DNA from: Cycas panzhihuaensis
Lineage: Eukaryota; Cycadophyta
NCBI GenBank assembly: GCA_023213395.1
Contig: CM041465.1
Coordinates: 135,229,741 to 135,293,740, forward strand
Reading direction: 5' to 3'
Length of the DNA: 64,000 nt
Shown: positions 11,732 through 24,398 of the stretch, piece by piece
Position numbering within the stretch: the first letter of the stretch is position 1
How the letters are laid out: the number at the start of each line of letters is the position of its first letter
Program-made: the position numbers and the translations under genes
The notes under the pieces: generated by a model
The model's input: only the letters and a program-made list of their open reading frames with translations
Databases searched by the model: none
Told to the model about the DNA's origin: nothing

Positions 11732-12156
11732 TCATAACAGTGCATTATGTCTTATTGTGAATTATTTTATGGCTAAACATTACATCTCATTCTAAATTTA
11801 TAATGGGGTGTGACGCATTATTTTGATTCATAATAGAGCATCAGACCCTACTCTAAAAATTAAAATGTGGCACAAATGCCCTGTTATGGAATCACAAATA
11901 GCTATCATGTCATATTTATTATACTTACTTATACCTTTTACCCATCAAAACTTATAGTGGATTATGTAGGAAGATACAAGGAGTTAATACTCTATTCCCC
12001 ATACCCCCATGCCTCCTTTGGGTCAAAAACCATGATTTTTGGTCTATGGTTTAAAGTAAAACTTTAAACCTATCCCTTATTTAAAATTTCATTTAATTCA
12101 TATATTCAACAAGCATTAAATTACCATTCAAACCCTTGACCTAATTCCATGGGTTT

Positions 12157-14220
12157 TAACCCACGGTTTTCTCAAAACTATGGGCCTCTAATCCATCCCT
12201 CTTCATCTATAAATCACCCCTCATTCCATTGGAATGGAGAGGAATTTTCATACAATGAAGTACTATCAGATTCTTGTTAGAAGTTTTTCCTTATCAAACC
12301 CTTTGATTTTTATTGATTGAGAGAGCTTTTGTTGAGTGAGGAAGCTATTCAAGTGGTGGGGGGATCTTGAAAACTTGGATCTTGAAGCTAATATGTCAGT
12401 GATCAAGTTATTTTAGAGATCATCCAACATGAGGTGTGCATTCACTACCTCTCATTATGACTCTAGCATACTTATCTCATGGTTTAAATCTCTTTTGTTT
12501 TATTTTTCACTTTGTTAGATCTCTTATGCTATTTGTTTTTGCCCCTAGAAATGCTTGACAAGGCCTTGAAGGGCCTATTTCAACTACTCTTAGTTCATAT
12601 GTAGTGGCAATCCACCATATCTTAGTCTACCTTCATATTTGGACTCACTTGGATAAAGTTTAGTTTATAGGTTTTCTTTGCTTTGTCCTTCTTTTTGCAC
12701 ATATATTTTGTTGTCCTTTATAACTGACATTGTAGGTGAAAGTGCATATCCAAATGCCTACTATTTATTACGAGTTGCAGGTGAGTGATAGGTTTTGGAG
12801 CATTCATTGTCTTTCTCACTGATCAAAACTCCCTATTGGGCAAGGGAGGCATTACCAAATTTTCCCAAGTTAGAGGAATATCTTGGTGATTTTAAGTTGC
12901 TTTCAATCTTGTTTTAAAGTGATTTGTCATTTCCATTATTTTTTTTTAAGTTATAGTATAATCTAATAAGTAGAATTTCTATCAAATTCTGCCTAAGTTT
13001 GCCTAACATCCTAATGGTTGCTCTTGGTTTTTTGTTTTCTAATGCCTTGGTAAACATAGATTAATAAAATAAAATATACATTTAAATCTAGGAAACATGC
13101 TAATAGGTAAGCTACTTCCTCTTTTTTCCCTTGTTTTATGGTGCCTTTAATCTCATTAAATAAAAAAAGGAAAAGGATTTCTTTTTATTTTATTTAAAAA
13201 GGGAAAAGTAGGAGAACTTTATCACCTCCCACTTTCCTATCTAATTTTATAAAAGGAAAAATAAAATGATTTGTTTGATTACATGGTTGCTTGCATTGAT
13301 GCTTACTCTCACCACTAGAGCTTAATTAAATTACTAAAAGAAAAGGAGACTAAGGAATGTCTTTACTTTAAGTCATGATGGGTTGACCTTCATGGAGTGG
13401 GGCATCTTATACTTATTATGAGTCCCCAAATCCATGGGGCCATAGGTCCATACACTTAGAATAGATTGATGTGTTGTGTGCATTTAAAACAACAAGCATA
13501 TAGTTACATTAGAGTCTACTCTTTGCTCTTGTAGTCTTACTTAGGGTAGGGTATTCACTTGCGTTGGAGGAGGTGCTAGTTGGGGCTCTAATTAGATTTC
13601 ATCACTAGTGGAGTAAGGTAACCTTGCAACTAAGGTCAGGTTGTGTTTTTAACATGTTTTAAATAATCTAATGATGAGTAATTATCCTAACCATGTTTAG
13701 TTGGGAGAATCAATTGAGCAATATATGTACCATTAAGACTACTTTTTTCTATCTTTGTTTACTTCTTGGGGATTGAGGCTTATTGAAATTGAATATAAGC
13801 ATCCCCAAATCTCCCATACTCAAAGGCGGGTTGTTATTGAGTAAGTGAATCCTTACCAACTTATCCATATATAGGTATATCCCATGGTCTAATTCCTTTT
13901 TTACCTCTTCTCTAGTTAACCCTTCTTTATTCATAGGTTAAGGCAATACATAATGATGCTCAAAGGGTGGGTTAAGCATAAGTCAATCACTTTTAGGGGT
14001 GATAGTTCTTAGGATAGGTTCATAGGGACTTATCATCATTTGGGGTGCTTTTGCCTTGGTAATCCTCTTGGTTCTTAGGATTATTCTTAAGTGTTATTTA
14101 CTCCTTTTGAGGAGGCTTAGTTTAGTCAGTTTTTACTTCTTTCTCTTATATTTTGAGTGTTTTTCTATTTGATTGTTTATTTTATTTCACATAATTGATT
14201 AGATATTTATCTTAGCTAAG

Positions 14221-14291
<71 letters not shown>

Positions 14292-15234
14292 CCACCCCTT
14301 TTCCTTTATTATCCACATATATCCTCTTCACATATTCTAGGTTACCTATTGTCCCCATACTTGCATTCATACAAATGCATGAGTGTTTGTGAGAGGAAGT
14401 CACTTAACTGCCCTCTCTAATTTGGATCTCCTATAATAAGTCTAATGTTGGGTTACATAAGCAACATTGGTTGCTCATAGGTTGTATCTCTAGAGAATAT
14501 ATTAGGGGACTCGCTAGTTAAAGTCAGTGATCCTTTATTAATTTTTCTTCTTTCCACACCATTATAGGTCTTTACCTTAAGGCAACTTGCCCGATAAGAC
14601 ACTACAAGATTCATGAGTACTCCTTACCTATTTGTATTGAGTTAGGGTGATAAGTGCATACCTTGATCTAGACCTTTCTTAACCCTTTCCACCCTTTGGA
14701 GTTACCTTTTATATAACCTAATTTTCTTAGAGGTTATAAGGTCTTCCTCCCCTTGACTCATTCTTGTTTACCTTACCTAGCACTCAATCCATTAACTCAG
14801 TATTATAGTAGAGCAACCACATTATTATTGGGTCACAAAGCCCATTCTTACTTGGGTATCATATTATCCTCCTACAAGTGACCCATATGGCCCTCAAATA
14901 GCCTTACTTAATGGTATGGAAATATTACATATACCCTATGACTTTGATCCTAATTATCAAAACCCCATTAGTGTTCCATCTCATATTATTAAGGCTACTC
15001 AGTCCTAGGTAATCCCACTTATCCTTGAGTCCCCAACTTATAGTCACCTATATGGCTAATGCGAAGTGACTACGATAGATGCATGTCTTATCCTTACTAA
15101 GTCCTTCAAAATTATTACCACATTAAAGGCATACTTCTAATATGTTTTAGTGGCTCTTACTCATACTCTTGCTTGGGTTACCCATTTCTTTTAAAATATT
15201 ATGAACCTGAGCTCATCCATACTATAACCCTAAC
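12157..15234 (+). repeat. Left arm of a 3.1-kb inverted repeat
   Basis: Reverse-complement partner of 16614-19692. Outer edge: ACCCACGGTTTTCTCAAAAC here, and its near-complement near 19,670-19,690. Inner edge: CTATAACCCTAACT (about 15,220-15,234) against AGTTAGGGTTATAG (16,614-16,627). Matching landmarks inside are a TATAAAT at 12,208, a small open frame at 13,749-13,934 (-) and the (CT)n tract. Identity looks high, with scattered substitutions and short indels. The arm itself shows no clear retrotransposon domain. Confidence 0.9.
14224..14289. repeat. (CT)n microsatellite in the left arm
   Basis: About 33 uninterrupted CT units. The right-arm counterpart at 17,563-17,602 is a G15 run followed by a shorter, interrupted GA tract, so the two copies of one locus have diverged in length. 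Confidence 0.97.
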
Positions 15235-16000
15235 TTCCACATGGACCTCTAGACAAAGGTTGCCAATGAAGATATCCCTCTTCAACTCTTCAAGTAGTGT
15301 GGTCTTAGAAGAGTAAAGCAAATCATAAAAATACCTAGCAAAATATCTGTTAAGCTCCCTGAGCCTTATTTCAGAGAGAGGAGAGCTTTGACTCCACTCT
15401 TAATGGGTCTTAATACATCAAAATAGTTAACAAATATATCAACTAATCATTTGAAGATGTGTCTAAAATGAGGGGGCTAATGATAAAACCACTTAAGAGT
15501 ATCCCCATGGAGTGGTCATAGGAACATCTTCATAATAATATGGTTGTAAGTTCAAAAGCCGATACATGCTAGAGTAAAAGCCTTAGTATGATCAAGCAAG
15601 TCTTGGTTGGAGGTTCCTTTAAACCATGGGACCTCAAGAAGGTGTGGTAAAAGGTTTTTCCTGAGTGTCTTAGGGGACAATGAACTAGTTTGATAATCTA
15701 GAAACAAGCACATCCTAAGCTAGAGAAGTAGGTCTATGGCCTCAATTTGGGGCTAAGCACCACCATAATGGGGGGTCCATTATTAATAGATCTAGTAAGA
15801 TAGAACAAAAATAGTAGAGCCAATTAAAGGATATACCCAAATAGGTTTAGTATTACCACATGGGTTATAGGTCCTTCATAGCTAGGAACTCCATAAGGAT
15901 ATGCTTGAATAGAGGTTGTTGGATTAATTAAGTGGCTTGGACTGCTTGAGAATGAATTTACAATAGGTTGCAGCTAGTTTAGGTAGGAACTGAGACTTCA
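15235..16000 (-). pseudogene. Ty3/gypsy (Tat-like) gag remnant in the spacer
   Basis: On the minus strand, broken frames read like a gypsy Gag capsid core: LHGDTLKWFYH, followed by PPH, then LVDIFVNYFDVLRPIKSGVK and ALLSLK. This matches the usual order of a hydrophobic helix with TLKGxAxxWF, then PPxSI, then F...F and the LxxLxQ segment. Frames upstream (about 15,600-16,000) are proline- and serine-rich, as the N-terminal parts of Tat gag often are. Several stops interrupt it. Its strand is opposite to the protease-RT-integrase at 20.2-23.9 kb. It lies exactly between the two inverted arms. Confidence 0.6.
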
Positions 16001-16613
16001 CCTTACACAAGAATATCCTAGGGTGGGTTAAGGTTAGGCTTATTGAGGTGGAATAGATTAGTTTTGTCAAACTAGTAAAACCAGTAAAATAAGGAAGGTA
16101 GTTGATGGTTTAATTTTGATAAGTTGAATGGAAAATTAGCCCAGTTATATGCCAATTGGCATTCTTGCGTAAGAAGGAATATTTTAAGGTGGAGGATGAG
16201 GAAGTAGATTTTACTTATATAGGCCTCATGATAGAGGGACCAACTTATATAGGTAGAGAAGATTTATATTATAAATAGTATATGGTTGGGCTTAGGTGTA
16301 TCCCCATTATCGAGGCATATAACTAAATTGGATGTAAGGAGTAAAAGAGGTTGAGCTATAACCTAGGTAGGCTATGGGACAAACCCAAGAACACCCTAGG
16401 CTATAGAGGGTTAGGCCCTAAAATGGAGTATTAGTGGTATGGTAGGATTTTCCCAAGCCCTAATAGGATAGGAGATAGAAGAATAGAGTCCCATTGTTGA
16501 TTGGATTGGAGGGGCAAATAGAAGAGTGGAATGAATCTTGGTATAATAGAGTTAGGAGTGGACATGATCACTATAAAAAATGGAGGATATAGGGTACTAT
16601 ATGAAGTTTCCCC
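16001..16613. other. Right part of the spacer, unclassified
   Basis: It lies between the gag remnant and the right inverted arm. It may be the gag N-terminal or leader part on the minus strand, but no motif confirms this. Confidence 0.4.
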
Positions 16614-19600
16614 TAGTTAGGGTTATAGTATGGATGAGCTCAAGCTATCAATATTTTAAAAGAAACGGTTAACCCAAGCAAGAGTATGAGTAAGAGCCAC
16701 TAAAACATATTAGAAGCATGCCTTCAATGTGACAATAATTTTCAAGGACTTCTTTGGTGTGGGGATAAGATAAGCATATATTATAGTCACTTGGGATTGG
16801 CCATGTAGGTGAATATAAGTTGGGGACTTAAGGATAGGTGGGATTACTTAGGACTGAGTAGCCCTAATAACATGAGGTGGAGCACTAATGGGGTTTTGAT
16901 AATTAGGATCAAAGTCAGAGGGTATATGTAATCTTTCAATACCATTAAGAAAGGCTATTTGAGGGTCATATGGGTCACTTGTGGGAGGCTAATATGATAC
17001 CCAAGTAAGAATGGGCTCTATGACCTAATAAGAATACAGTTGCTCTACCATAATGTTGAGTTAATGGACTAAGTGTTAGGTAAGGTAAATTAGAATGGGT
17101 CAAGAGGAGGAAGACCTTATAACATTTAAGAAAATTAGATTATATAAAAGGGAACTCTAAAGGGTGGAAAGGGTTAAGAAATGTATAGATCAAGGTGTGC
17201 AATAATCACCCTAACTCAATACAAATAGGTGAGGAGTACTCATGAATCTTGTAATGTCTTATTAGGTGGGTTGCCTTAAGGTAAAGACCTATAGTGGAGT
17301 AGAAAGAAGAAAAGTTAATGAGGGATCACTAACTTTAACTAGTGAGTTCTTTAATATATTCTCTAGAGATACAACCTATGAGCAGCCAATGTTGCTTATG
17401 TAACCCAACATTAGACTTAAAATAGGAGATCCAAGTTAGAGAGGGGAGTCAAGTGACTTCCTCTCACAAACACTCATATGTTTGTATGGATGCAAGTGTG
17501 GGGACAATAGATAACCTAGAATAGGTGAAGAGGATATATGTGGATAATAAAGGAAAAGGAGTGGGGGGGGGGGGGGGAGAGAGAGAGAGAGAGCGAGAGA
17601 GGGAGGCTAAGATAAGCTAAATATCTAATCAATTATGTAAAATAAAATAAACAAGCAAATAGGAAAACACTCAAAATATATGAGAAAGAAGTAAAAGCTA
17701 ACTCAACTAAGCCTCCTTAAAAGGAGTAAATAACACTTAAGAATGATCCTAGGAACCAAGAGGATCACCAAGGCAAAAGCACCCTAAATGATGATAAGTC
17801 CCTATGAACCTATCCTAAGAACTATCACCCTAAAGGTGATTGACTTCTACCTAACCCACCCTTTGAGCATCATTATGTATTGGCTTAATCTATGAATAAA
17901 GAAGGGTTGACTAGAGAAGAGGTAAAAAAGGAATTGGACCATGGGATATACCTATATATGGATAAGTTGGTGGGGATTCACTTGTTCAATAACAACCCGC
18001 CCTTATGTATAGGAGATTTAGGGATGCTTATATTTAATTTCAGTAAGCCTCAATCTCTAAGAGGTAAAGGAAGATTAAAAAAATTACTCTTAACAATATG
18101 TATGTTGCTCAATTGATTCTCCTAACTACACATGGTTAGGATAATTAGTCATCATTAGATCATTTAAAACATGTCAAAAACACTACCTGACCTTAGTTAC
18201 AAGGTTGCCCTACTCCACTAGTAATGAAATCTAATTAGAGCCCCAATTAGTACCTCCTTTAGTACAAGTGAATACCCTACCCTAAATAAGACTACACGAG
18301 CAAAGAGTAGACTCTAATGTAATTATATGCTTATTTTTTTCAATGCACACAACACATCAATCTATTCTAAGTGTATGGACCTATGGCCCCATGGATTTGG
18401 GGACTTATAATAAGTATAAGATGCCCCACTCCATGAAGGTCAACCTATCATACATGACTTAAAGTAAAGACATTCCTTAATCTCCTTTTCTTTTAGCAAT
18501 TCAGTTAAGCTCTAAAGTGTGAGAGAGATAGTGAGAGCAAGCATCAATGCAAGTAACCATATAATGAAACAAATCATTTCATTTCTCTTTTTATAAAATT
18601 AGATAGGAAAGAGGGAGGTGAGAAAGTTCTTCTACTTTTCCTTTTTAAATAAAATAAGAAGAAATCCTTTTCCTTTTTTTATTTGATGAGATTAAAGGCA
18701 CCATAAAACAAGGGAAAAAGGAGGAAGTAGCTTACTTATTAGCATGTTTCCTAGCTTTAAATGTATATTTTATTTTATTAATCTATGTTTAACAAGGCAT
18801 TAAAAAACAAAAAAACTAAGAGCAACCATTAGGATGTTAGGCAAGCTTAGGTAGAATTTAATAGCAATTTTACTTATTGGATTATACTATAACTTGAAAA
18901 AAAAATAATGGGAATGACAAATCACTTTAAAACAAGATTGTAAGCAACTTAAATAAGATATTCCTCTAACTTGGAAAAATTTTGGTAATGTCTCCCCTAC
19001 CTAATAGGGAGTTTTGATCAATGAGAAAGATAATGAATGCTCCAAAATCTATCACTCACCTACAACTTATAATAAAAGGTAGGCATTTGGATATGCACTT
19101 TCACCTACAATGTCAGTTATAAAGGACAACAAAATATATGTGCAAAAAGAAGGACAAAGAAAAGAAAACCTATAAACTAAACTTATATCCAAGTGAGTCT
19201 AAATATGAAGGTAGACTAAGATATAGTGGATTGCCACTACATATGAGCTAAGATTAGTTGAAATAGGCCCTTCAAGTCCTTGGCAAGCACTTCTAAGGGC
19301 AAAAAACAAATAGCATAAGAGATTTAACAAAGTGAAAAATGAAACAAAAGAGATTTAAACCATGAGACAAGTGTGTAAGAGTCATAATGAGAGGTAGTGA
19401 ATGCGTACCTTATGTTGGATGATCTCTAAAATAACTTGATCTCTAATATATTATCTTCAAGCTCCAAGTTTTCAAGCTTCCCCCACCACTTGAATAGCTT
19501 CCTCACTCAACAAAAGCTCTCTTAATTAATAAAAATTGAAGTGTTTGATAAGGGAAAACTTCTAACAATAATATGATAGTACTTCATTGCATGAAAATTC

Positions 19601-19692
19601 CTCTCCATTCCAATGGAATGAGGGGTGATTTATAGATGAAGAGGGATGGATTAGAGGCCCATAGTTTTGAGAAAACCATGGGTTAGAGGCCC
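16614..19692 (-). repeat. Right arm of the 3.1-kb inverted repeat
   Basis: Inverted partner of 12,157-15,234 (same landmarks in reverse). It holds the frame at 17,892-18,116 (+), which matches the left-arm frame with many amino-acid changes, and the G-run plus GA microsatellite at 17,563-17,602. Homology ends where the left arm ends on both sides. Protease-like sequence of a + strand gypsy element starts about 0.5 kb beyond the outer edge. Confidence 0.9.
17563..17602. repeat. G15 run plus (GA)n tract
   Basis: A poly-G of about 15 is followed by about 13 GA units with a CG interruption. It is the counterpart of the (CT)n at 14,224-14,289. Confidence 0.95.
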
Positions 19693-20219
19693 TTCTAAAT
19701 AGTCTTTGGACTTTTAATAGGAGCATAAACCATATTCACCCAAGTCTCAAGCTTAAAAGTAGTAAGAGATAAAGTAAGCTTTCCAATGCTACAATGTAAA
19801 GGGGAAGCAAATAATTTAAATGCTTGGAACTTCCTATATATTTTCTATAACCTATGCATAAGTTACCAAAGAAGCTAAGGATACTTCTTTATTAAATCCT
19901 TAACCCATTAAGGTCCTAAGGATTCCAAAGACTATTCCTATTCAACTAAGTTGATATGATATAAAGAGGGCACTCCCCTAGCCAATTAGTAAAGGGAAGC
20001 CCTTTTCTACCATAAAAAAACTTTAGTCTATCTTTATATATGTGTGCATGATGGATGTCTTTAAAAGATGCCTTAGCTAGAGGCAATTGCTTATAGAAGC
20101 TTTGGAGCCTTGATAGGTTAATTCTATTCATCTACAACCACTAATTACGCCTCTTATTATTTTTGACCCTAAATATCTTTCGCCTAAAGGATGATAGAGT
20201 TAATAAGTTATTCTCTCCT
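19693..20219 (+). other. Segment between right arm and protease
   Basis: Probably the decayed C-terminal end of gag or the gag-protease linker. A plus-strand frame near 20,040-20,110 reads MDVFKRCLS then RQLLIEALEP, loosely like the region after the gag zinc knuckle. No intact CCHC box was found. Confidence 0.3.
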
Positions 20220-22760
20220 TTTTTCACTATAATAGAACCCTCGTAATTGCATCTTGGAAAGGACAATAGTCAATTTAAGGTTCTTTGTCAATGCATGCTT
20301 ACAAAAATACTCTAAGATCTAGGATTTAATGCTCTCAACCTAGTCTTTTTGGAAATTTCAGGGGTATGATGGCATCTTAAAATATCTTATAAGGAGTGTT
20401 ACCATTTCGTTAACATTAAGAGGTAAGATTGTCCTTATTAAGATTGTTATCCTCGATGTTAAGGTGGATTATAACATACTTTAGGGGAGGTTATGGCTAC
20501 ACCAGATAAAGGTTATATATTATACCCTTTGGATTAATGAAAGTTCATCCATGAGGGATATGTTTATATGGTAAAATGTTAGGATTATGATCACCATGAT
20601 CCCCAACTTAATATGTAGGCCATTGTCAAGGAGGAAGAGAGACTTCCTTTTGTTTTAGGATGAAGGGCCAAGGTTTGACCAAGACTTGACCATCCTAGAG
20701 TCAGGCATGATCTATTTTATACCCATAGGAATTAGCCATTATAGCTACGTGGGTATATTAAATAACCTAAAATTTAAAGATAATGAACTATAAGCATAGA
20801 GGTTCCACATGGTTAGGAGAGCCTAGAAGTATTCTGACTCTATCATTATGGAACTTCTATCACCATAAGCTCATCCTATTTATGACTTAGATGTTGACTC
20901 TTCATTCTCATATGATGAGTTAGTTATTTATGATCCATTGCCAAATTCACCCCAAGAGCCCTTTGTATTACCTTTGCCCCAGACCTATTTCTTTATGGAA
21001 TTTCCCTTTATGGGTGTCTGGTGCAAGTGTTATTATGATTTGTTAGAGACTTTTGATTAGTTATCTAGCAATAATTATGATCCCTTTACTTGGACTTAAA
21101 CTCATGTTAAGGACATAGAGGGTCTGGACTACTTCAACAATGATGAAGACCTCCTTAAACACCTGGTTGGAGCCACATCGAACCTCTCCCTAAACTACCA
21201 CAAGTTGGGGTTTCATAAATACCTTATCATAAGTTCTTCCTTAGACAATCCTCACTCGAGGGGAGCCAACTAAAGCTTATCTATTGTGCAAGCTCCTTAT
21301 CAATTTAAAAAGGTAAATATTTTGTTTCTAAGTAAGACCATTGGCCTTCTTGTCACTGAAGGGAAAGTCATCAAAGTAGGGGTGAAATACACCCTCCAAG
21401 AGGTTTCCCAATATACAAAACTCTTCTAAGAGTTCCAAGATATTTTTGCTTAGGATTATATAAATGTGAAGGGCATCAATCCTAATATCATCACTCACAA
21501 CATCATGACGCTCACAAGTACTAAACTAATTAGGTAGAAGTAATATCTTATCCACCAAAAACTTTCAATTGTTGTGAAAATAGAAGTTGAAAAGTTATTC
21601 AATGCTGGCCTAAATGAGTTTATTAACTATCCAAGTTGGGTGTCTAATATAGACCTAGTTGCTAAGAAGAATGATATGGTACATACATGCATCAATAATG
21701 TCTTCTCTAAAGACAATTTCTCCCTACTATACATTGATTATATCATTAACAAAATGACAAGGTTCTAAGTTATATCTCTAATGGATGGTTTATCTAGCTA
21801 TAATTAGATCTAAGTCTCACTTAAGAACTATTATGAGACTGCATCCACCATGCCATGGACACTTTTACCTATAAGGCAATGCTCTTTGGCCTTAAAAACA
21901 CTAGTGTGACATACCAATGTGTTGTGAATTTCATCTTTTATAACCTCATTAATAAGATTATCAAGGTCTATATGGATGGCTTATTGGGAGTTTGTTGTAA
22001 GAGAGCTGACCACCTAGAAGATCTTAGGAAGATTTTCCTAAGGCATTATAAATATCATATCATCTTGAACCCACTTAAATGCATCTTTATTGTCATTACC
22101 AGTAAACTATTATGATTCATTCTCTTGAAAGAAGGAATCAAAGTTGACCCCGAGAAGGTAAATGCCATCTTAGAGATACCTCCTCCTAGGACCTAGATTA
22201 AATCAAATCTTTTCTTAGGAAACCTATATTCCTCCATCACTTCTTAGTATACTTTACCTTGAATATGATGTTACTTATTAACCTCCTAAAAATTAGGGTC
22301 TCATTTACCTAGACATAAGTTGTTTAGGTCTCCTTCAATGAGCTTAAACATATGTTTGTTTCAAGTCTAACCTTAGTACCACTACACTTTTATAAGCCAT
22401 TCATTCTCTACACATCATTTATGATGAATCTCTTAGAGCCATGCTGGCCCAAGAGGATGATTTGGTAGTTAAACATATAATTTACTTTATCAATCACATA
22501 GTTGTGTCAATAGAACTTAATTACACTTTAACATGAAATCAGTATTTGGCTCTTACTTTTGCTAGCTAAAAGCTTCATCACTACTAACTTGGAAACACAA
22601 TATATATAAGTATTTAATTAGATCCCTTATACTTCTTATTAACTAAGTCTAATCTCATGAGGTGAGTGGTTAAGTGATCAATCTTGTTATAAGAATATAA
22701 CCTCTAGATTATCAACCGTAAGTCCAAAAAAGGGATGGTGGTGGTTAAACAACTTCCTCA
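20220..22760 (+). pseudogene. Tat-like gypsy protease, reverse transcriptase and RNase H
   Basis: Protease: about 20,220-20,560, with DYNIL, a stop, then GRLWLH, the decayed form of the conserved ILGRPWLH motif. RT: a linker with LF-stop-EFQDIFA (21,420), then VEKLFNAGLNEFI, KDNFSLLYIDYIINKMTRF (21,710), MDGLSSYN (21,780), AMLFGLKNTSVTYQ (21,879) and the active-site strand VYMDGLLG at about 21,966-21,989. The catalytic YVDD has become YMDG, so one metal-binding aspartate is gone. After RT come PLKCIFI and KEGIKVDPEKVNAI. RNase H is only faintly visible (about 22,230-22,760). The domain order and wording fit the Tat clade. More than a dozen stops make it non-functional. Confidence 0.8.
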
Positions 22761-22859
22761 TGCACCCCTTCCAAATACCACCACTACATTGATTGATGAT
22801 TCATTCCTAAATGAGTTAATCTTTACATAAATATAATCAAGGATGAATGGTATAGGGTT

Positions 22860-23890
22860 ATTATTTGGTACTTGACTTAGCAAGTTTACCCAAATGATAT
22901 TGCTCATGAGCAAAAATATCACATTATGGCTATAACATGCTAGAACTTTTTAATCGATAACATGTTGTACAGAAGGTCATTTAAAGGAGTCCTCCTTTGA
23001 TGCCTCAATCTTAATGAAATCTAAGATATCCTCTATATATGTCATAAAGGAATATATAGGGGGCCCTTTAGAGGATAGTTTGTGGCTCAACGAATACTTA
23101 GAATGGGTTACTTCTGGCCTATGCTCTTTAAAGATGCCCATGTTTATGTCTAGAAATGTAAAAAATATTGGATGCATAATGTATGAGTAAAATGCACTTT
23201 GATACTAATTAATATAAATAAAAGTCCATAATAATAGATCATATTTGTCCAAGGCTCATATAAGATTATGAGACTATAGCATATAGGTGGAAATAAGGAA
23301 TAAACATAAATATGTATAAATACAGTATAACATACTTATGAGAAATGACCACCTGAAAATTGTATTATTAAACCTATATATATTTATAGTACATTACACC
23401 ACTTGGTTATCCAATCACATTCTAGGAGCCACTTGGTCAATCAATGACCTATAATATGAAGAAGTGTGCACACTATGACCCCCTAATGCATATCAAAGGA
23501 GTTAATCATAATAATTTAATATTCATGGGTTAAACATTACCCAACAGTTCATATGTCCTCAAAAGCCTTATATGTAATCATGTCACCTTATCTCTTCTCC
23601 TAATAGAGGTTAGATTTAATGGGGGTAATTATGCCTCTATTTTTATCACAATACAAGTTTATCTTTATTGTGATAGAGTACTTTACTAAATAAGCATAGA
23701 TAATTCCTTTGTCCTCTTCTATAAGGAAGGTAGTCATAACCTTCATATTTCAACATATCATTTATAAATTTAAAGTCTCAAATGTCCTTATCAACGATAA
23801 CAGGACTATATTCTATAATAAAGAGATAAATGGACTTTGTGATACTTTGAAGATATAAGTGAGTAGTATAATAGGCATGGGGAAAGCCAT
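22860..23890 (+). pseudogene. Tat-like gypsy integrase, split by an insertion
   Basis: The zinc-binding part is at about 22,950-23,190 on the + strand: LYRRSFKGVLL, HKGIYRGP, RILRMGYFWPML, then a CKKYW in place of the final CxKCQ. The core resumes at about 23,551 after roughly 350 bp of foreign sequence and is recognisable by IIYKFKVSNVLINDNRTIF near 23,757 (normally ISDNGTxF, so the catalytic D is N here) and NKEINGLCDTLKI. Stops and frame changes are frequent. It follows the RT in the correct order, so both belong to one element, whose 3' LTR I could not delimit. Confidence 0.7.
23200..23546. mobile_element. Candidate solo LTR inside the integrase
   Basis: The segment begins TGATACTAATT and ends CATTACCCAACA, interrupts an integrase frame, and carries TATAAATA at 23,315-23,322. 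TG...CA ends, about 347 bp length and a central TATA box fit a solo LTR. The flanking five bases do not form a clear target duplication, so the limits are approximate. Confidence 0.4.
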
Positions 23891-24144
23891 CACAAGAGAA
23901 CTTAACAACTTGATACTTTTAAGCATTTATTAGTACAAGAATGAACAATATGTTTAGGCTTGAATGCACTGACTCATATTTTAGGTTTTTTAGACCCTTG
24001 AAGGCTCTTTCCTGATTAACAATACTTTTTAAAGAGTGGGCAAGCAACAAAGTGGGCATGGGGCCTACCCACCAAAAGAGGACTTAGTAACTCAACACTT
24101 TTAAGCATTTGTTAGTACTAGAATGAATAATATACTTAGGTATA
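23874..24144 (+). repeat. Direct repeat, about 180-bp spacing
   Basis: GGCATGGGG, then an ACTT(AG)(A)(C/T)AACT block and ACTTTTAAGCATTT(A/G)TTAGTAC, occur near 23,874-23,963 and again near 24,054-24,144. This suggests a diverged tandem unit of about 180 bp downstream of the integrase. Confidence 0.7.
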
Positions 24145-24398
24145 AAAAAGATAGTGAAAGGTTTATGTATAATTTTTACACCCTTTTAGTATATTTATAC
24201 ACTTTTAGTTATTTTGTTTATATATATTTGAATATGAAAAGAGGTCACGATGACATGTTAACTTAGAGGGGACTAAGTTAATTGATAAATAACACCATAA
24301 TTTAATAAAGTGAGACCATACAAAAGCTTGAAAATAGGTCCACGAAGGTCAAGTCACTAAGAGAACTTAGACAATTCACACAAGTTATCTATGAGTAC

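Noticed and set aside
12208-12214. TATAAAT at the outer edge of the left arm as an LTR promoter
   Set aside because: A TATA box there would point toward a gag that lies on the opposite strand, and no PBS or LTR partner in direct orientation was found.
13749-13934. Conserved 61-codon frame in the left arm, matched at 17,892-18,116 in the right arm
   Set aside because: Both copies come from one recent inverted duplication and differ by many amino-acid replacements, so shared openness is not evidence of selection. No motif was recognised.
14212-14403. Arg-Glu repeat frame
   Set aside because: It is a reading of the (CT)n microsatellite.
23195-23551. Target-site duplication for the candidate solo LTR
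   Set aside because: The flanking pentamers CACTT and GTTCA do not match, so no duplication is claimed.
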